A DNA stretch of 64,000 nt from Cornus controversa (lineage: Eukaryota > Streptophyta > Magnoliopsida > Cornales > Cornaceae), in NCBI GenBank assembly GCA_026545225.1, contig CM048853.1, positions 48,967,755 through 49,031,754 on the forward strand, written 5' to 3'. The position numbers were made by a program, and so were the translations under genes. Of this stretch, positions 62,411 through 64,000 are shown piece by piece. Each line of letters opens with the position of its first letter. The first letter of the stretch is position 1. A model generated the notes under the pieces. It saw only the letters and a program-made list of their open reading frames with translations. It was not told the origin of the DNA and searched no databases.

Positions 62411-64000
62411 TAGGAACAATACTTTCCTACTCACCAGCGCGTAGGTGAGTCCTCCTGACTCCATTGATGTGTTTCAATAAAAAATGAACACATCAATTTT
62501 AAAGTGTAATAAATAAATATAATAAATGAGATCAATTATAGCATTATAGCTCATAAGAAGGGAGCAATCTACTCACTTCTAATTATAGCATTATGATCAA
62601 ATCCTAAATTTATTAATTAAACAAGATTTTTTAAACTTATTTTAAGAAATTTACTTGTATTCCGTTACCATTAAATAATATTAATTATAAACGACAAGTT
62701 TAGATCTTCCTTAAAGACAATAAAAAACAATGATCCAGCCATGGCTTATGCCGGTTGGTTGAGAAGTCGGAAGCAAGTTTGATTGTTTAACTAATTTCTC
62801 TGTATTTTAGAGGAGAGCATGAGAAAAACTAAAAAACAACAAAAATCAATAATATTTTTACATGTTGTCTTATTGATCTAAATATGCCGGAACATATTAA
62901 GTTGAGAAGCAAAAATCTTTGCTTAATTTTATTTTGTCTCAAAATCCTAGAAGAAGAGATCTCTTTAATTAATTTTATTTCATCTCAAAATCCTAGAAGA
63001 AGAGCCATGCTCGCTATCACGATATCAATCCATAGGCATCGCGATATCAGTAATATTAGGATCCAATTTTCTTATTCTCTCCTAGAATTAAATATGCAAA
63101 AATCAAAATCAGTTAAGAGTTAGTGAACAATCAAACCCTCTGCCACGGTCTTTCCTATAGCTCAACCAACAGTATGACTCATCGCGGGACCATTCTTTTT
63201 AGGGTAATGCTATTCAGACAGAATTCATAGGCAGAAAGTCTTACATCCATTGAATGCATGTGATACACTCACCATATGCATTCAATGGATGTAAGACTTT
63301 CTGCCTATGATTCTGTCTGAATAACATTATCCTTCTTTTTATTATTATTCTTTAAGGAATGTTCAAACTTGTCATTTGACATCAATATTATTTAAAAAGT
63401 ACTCTTTAATTAATAGTCTTAAAATAAAAAAAATTAGAAGTGAGTAAATTGCTCCCTACTTACCGGAGAGCCATTGAACACAATTATATATTAATAGATA
63501 TAATTTATACTTTTATGCATATAATATTTTGAAATTTTAGAATATCCTCAAAGTAATATCATTTTTCTTTTCTTCATTTTCTATTTTTCTTTCCTCCTAT
63601 TAAAATTTCTTCTTGCACTTGTGTATGTATGATGTACGTGCAATAGCCTTTTTTCCTTTCTTCTTTAAATTTATTAGTGCAATTTTGTATTTTTTTTATT
63701 GGCCGGGACTATGTAACTCCGGACCAACTAAAGATTTCTCATTTTTTGAACCGTGAAAGTATTTACCAAAATCAAGATGAGGAGGTGAGCAGTTGAAACC
63801 TCGCATGAGACAGTGAGGGTTGTGAGTGTGTGTATGTCGCTTACCTAGCTACCAAAATAATAATAATAATTCTAGATGGGGTCACTAGAATTCGTAATAT
63901 ATATATTCACTATACATGTACATATATATAGTGTGAATTATCATATACTGTTGCTTGTGAATTGTGATGGTGATCATGAGTTCTTAATTCACAGGGACTG
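61652..64000 (+). CDS. NPF (NRT1/PTR family) transporter, NPF5-like, 5' part
   Basis: Proton-coupled nitrate/peptide-type transporter of the plant NPF family, an MFS protein of 12 membrane helices. Exons visible: 61652-61757, 61856-62073, and 63995 onward, where only GGACTG is inside the window. Spliced product begins MDNSVAPIMSANEH, GGWRSAIFIIFVEVAERFAY, YGVSGNLITYLTNVLGEPTA, then VADSYLGRFRTILLSSIIYF. EVAERFAYYG contains the ExxER-type proton-coupling motif of the family. The 218-nt second exon and its phases match the usual NPF structure, and the third exon opening with Gly-Leu after ...YFM fits family members I recall (NPF5 group). Substrate cannot be predicted from this fragment. A broken relative starts at 57,375. 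Intron 2 (1,921 bp) carries a MITE. Confidence 0.92.
61856..62073 (+). CDS. NPF exon 2
   Basis: 218 nt, acceptor AATGCAG, donor GTAGGT. Encodes FVEVAERFAYYG through RFRTILLSSIIYFM, i.e. the first helices and the DSYLGR loop. Confidence 0.94.
63202..63332. mobile_element. 131-bp hairpin MITE with 9-bp duplication
   Basis: Nearly the whole element is an inverted repeat: GGGTAATGCTATTCAGACAG at the left, (reverse complement) GGATAATGTTATTCAGACAG at the right, arms of about 55 bp joined by a short loop. Flanked by TTCTTTTTA at 63,193-63,201 and 63,333-63,341, a 9-bp duplication typical of Mutator-like elements. In NPF intron 2. Confidence 0.9.
63995..64000 (+). CDS. NPF exon 3, first six bases
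   Basis: TTCACAG precedes GGACTG (Gly-Leu) at the window edge, in frame with exon 2. Short, so confidence rests on phase and family structure. Confidence 0.6.

Overview
Nuclear DNA of a flowering plant, most likely a eudicot. The base composition is AT-rich, the introns are long and mostly GT-AG, and the transposon mix is typical of plants: Ty1/copia, long-LTR and miniature LTR (TRIM) elements, RTE and L1 LINEs, tRNA-derived SINEs and MITEs. Only two host gene families are recognisable: a LacZ-type glycoside hydrolase family 2 (GH2) beta-galactosidase, present as two tandem copies, and an NPF (NRT1/PTR) transporter that runs off the right edge. No tRNA, rRNA or CRISPR locus was found.

Layout. 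1-14,835: 5' half of a downstream GH2 paralogue ('copy A', minus strand), with coding exons 1-4, a 5'UTR exon and conserved promoter-proximal sequence; exon 5 onward lies left of the window. 14,836-16,475: intergenic. 16,476-46,050: the main GH2 gene (minus strand), 17 coding exons plus a 5'UTR exon. Its splice phases close exactly to 1,111 codons plus stop. All LacZ-type catalytic residues that I looked for are present. Intron 5 is 12.2 kb because it holds nested LTR retrotransposons: a long LTR hit by a solo copia LTR and by a copia element, which itself carries a TRIM and a second long-LTR element. 46,050-48,200: intergenic with LINE debris. 48,200-51,980: a Mutator-like inverted-repeat element with a long-LTR element inside. 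52,690-61,757: two tandem units of about 4.3-4.7 kb, each ending at the start of an NPF gene. The first NPF start is cut off at the unit junction; the second (61,652 to the right edge) looks intact.

The two GH2 copies are collinear through promoter and introns, so each serves as the empty-site reference for insertions in the other. At least five insertions in copy A and two in the main gene can be read this way, most with exact target-site duplications. Copy A is open in all four visible exons, but exon 3 has drifted at conserved sites, including the position of LacZ Asn102.

I found no convincing new multi-gene system. The most useful observations are the intact gene read across a 12-kb transposon nest, the paired-copy insertion record, a 260-bp TRIM with two identical 72-bp LTRs, two long-LTR elements sharing an unusual one-LTR structure, and a chimeric reading frame at the NPF duplication junction.
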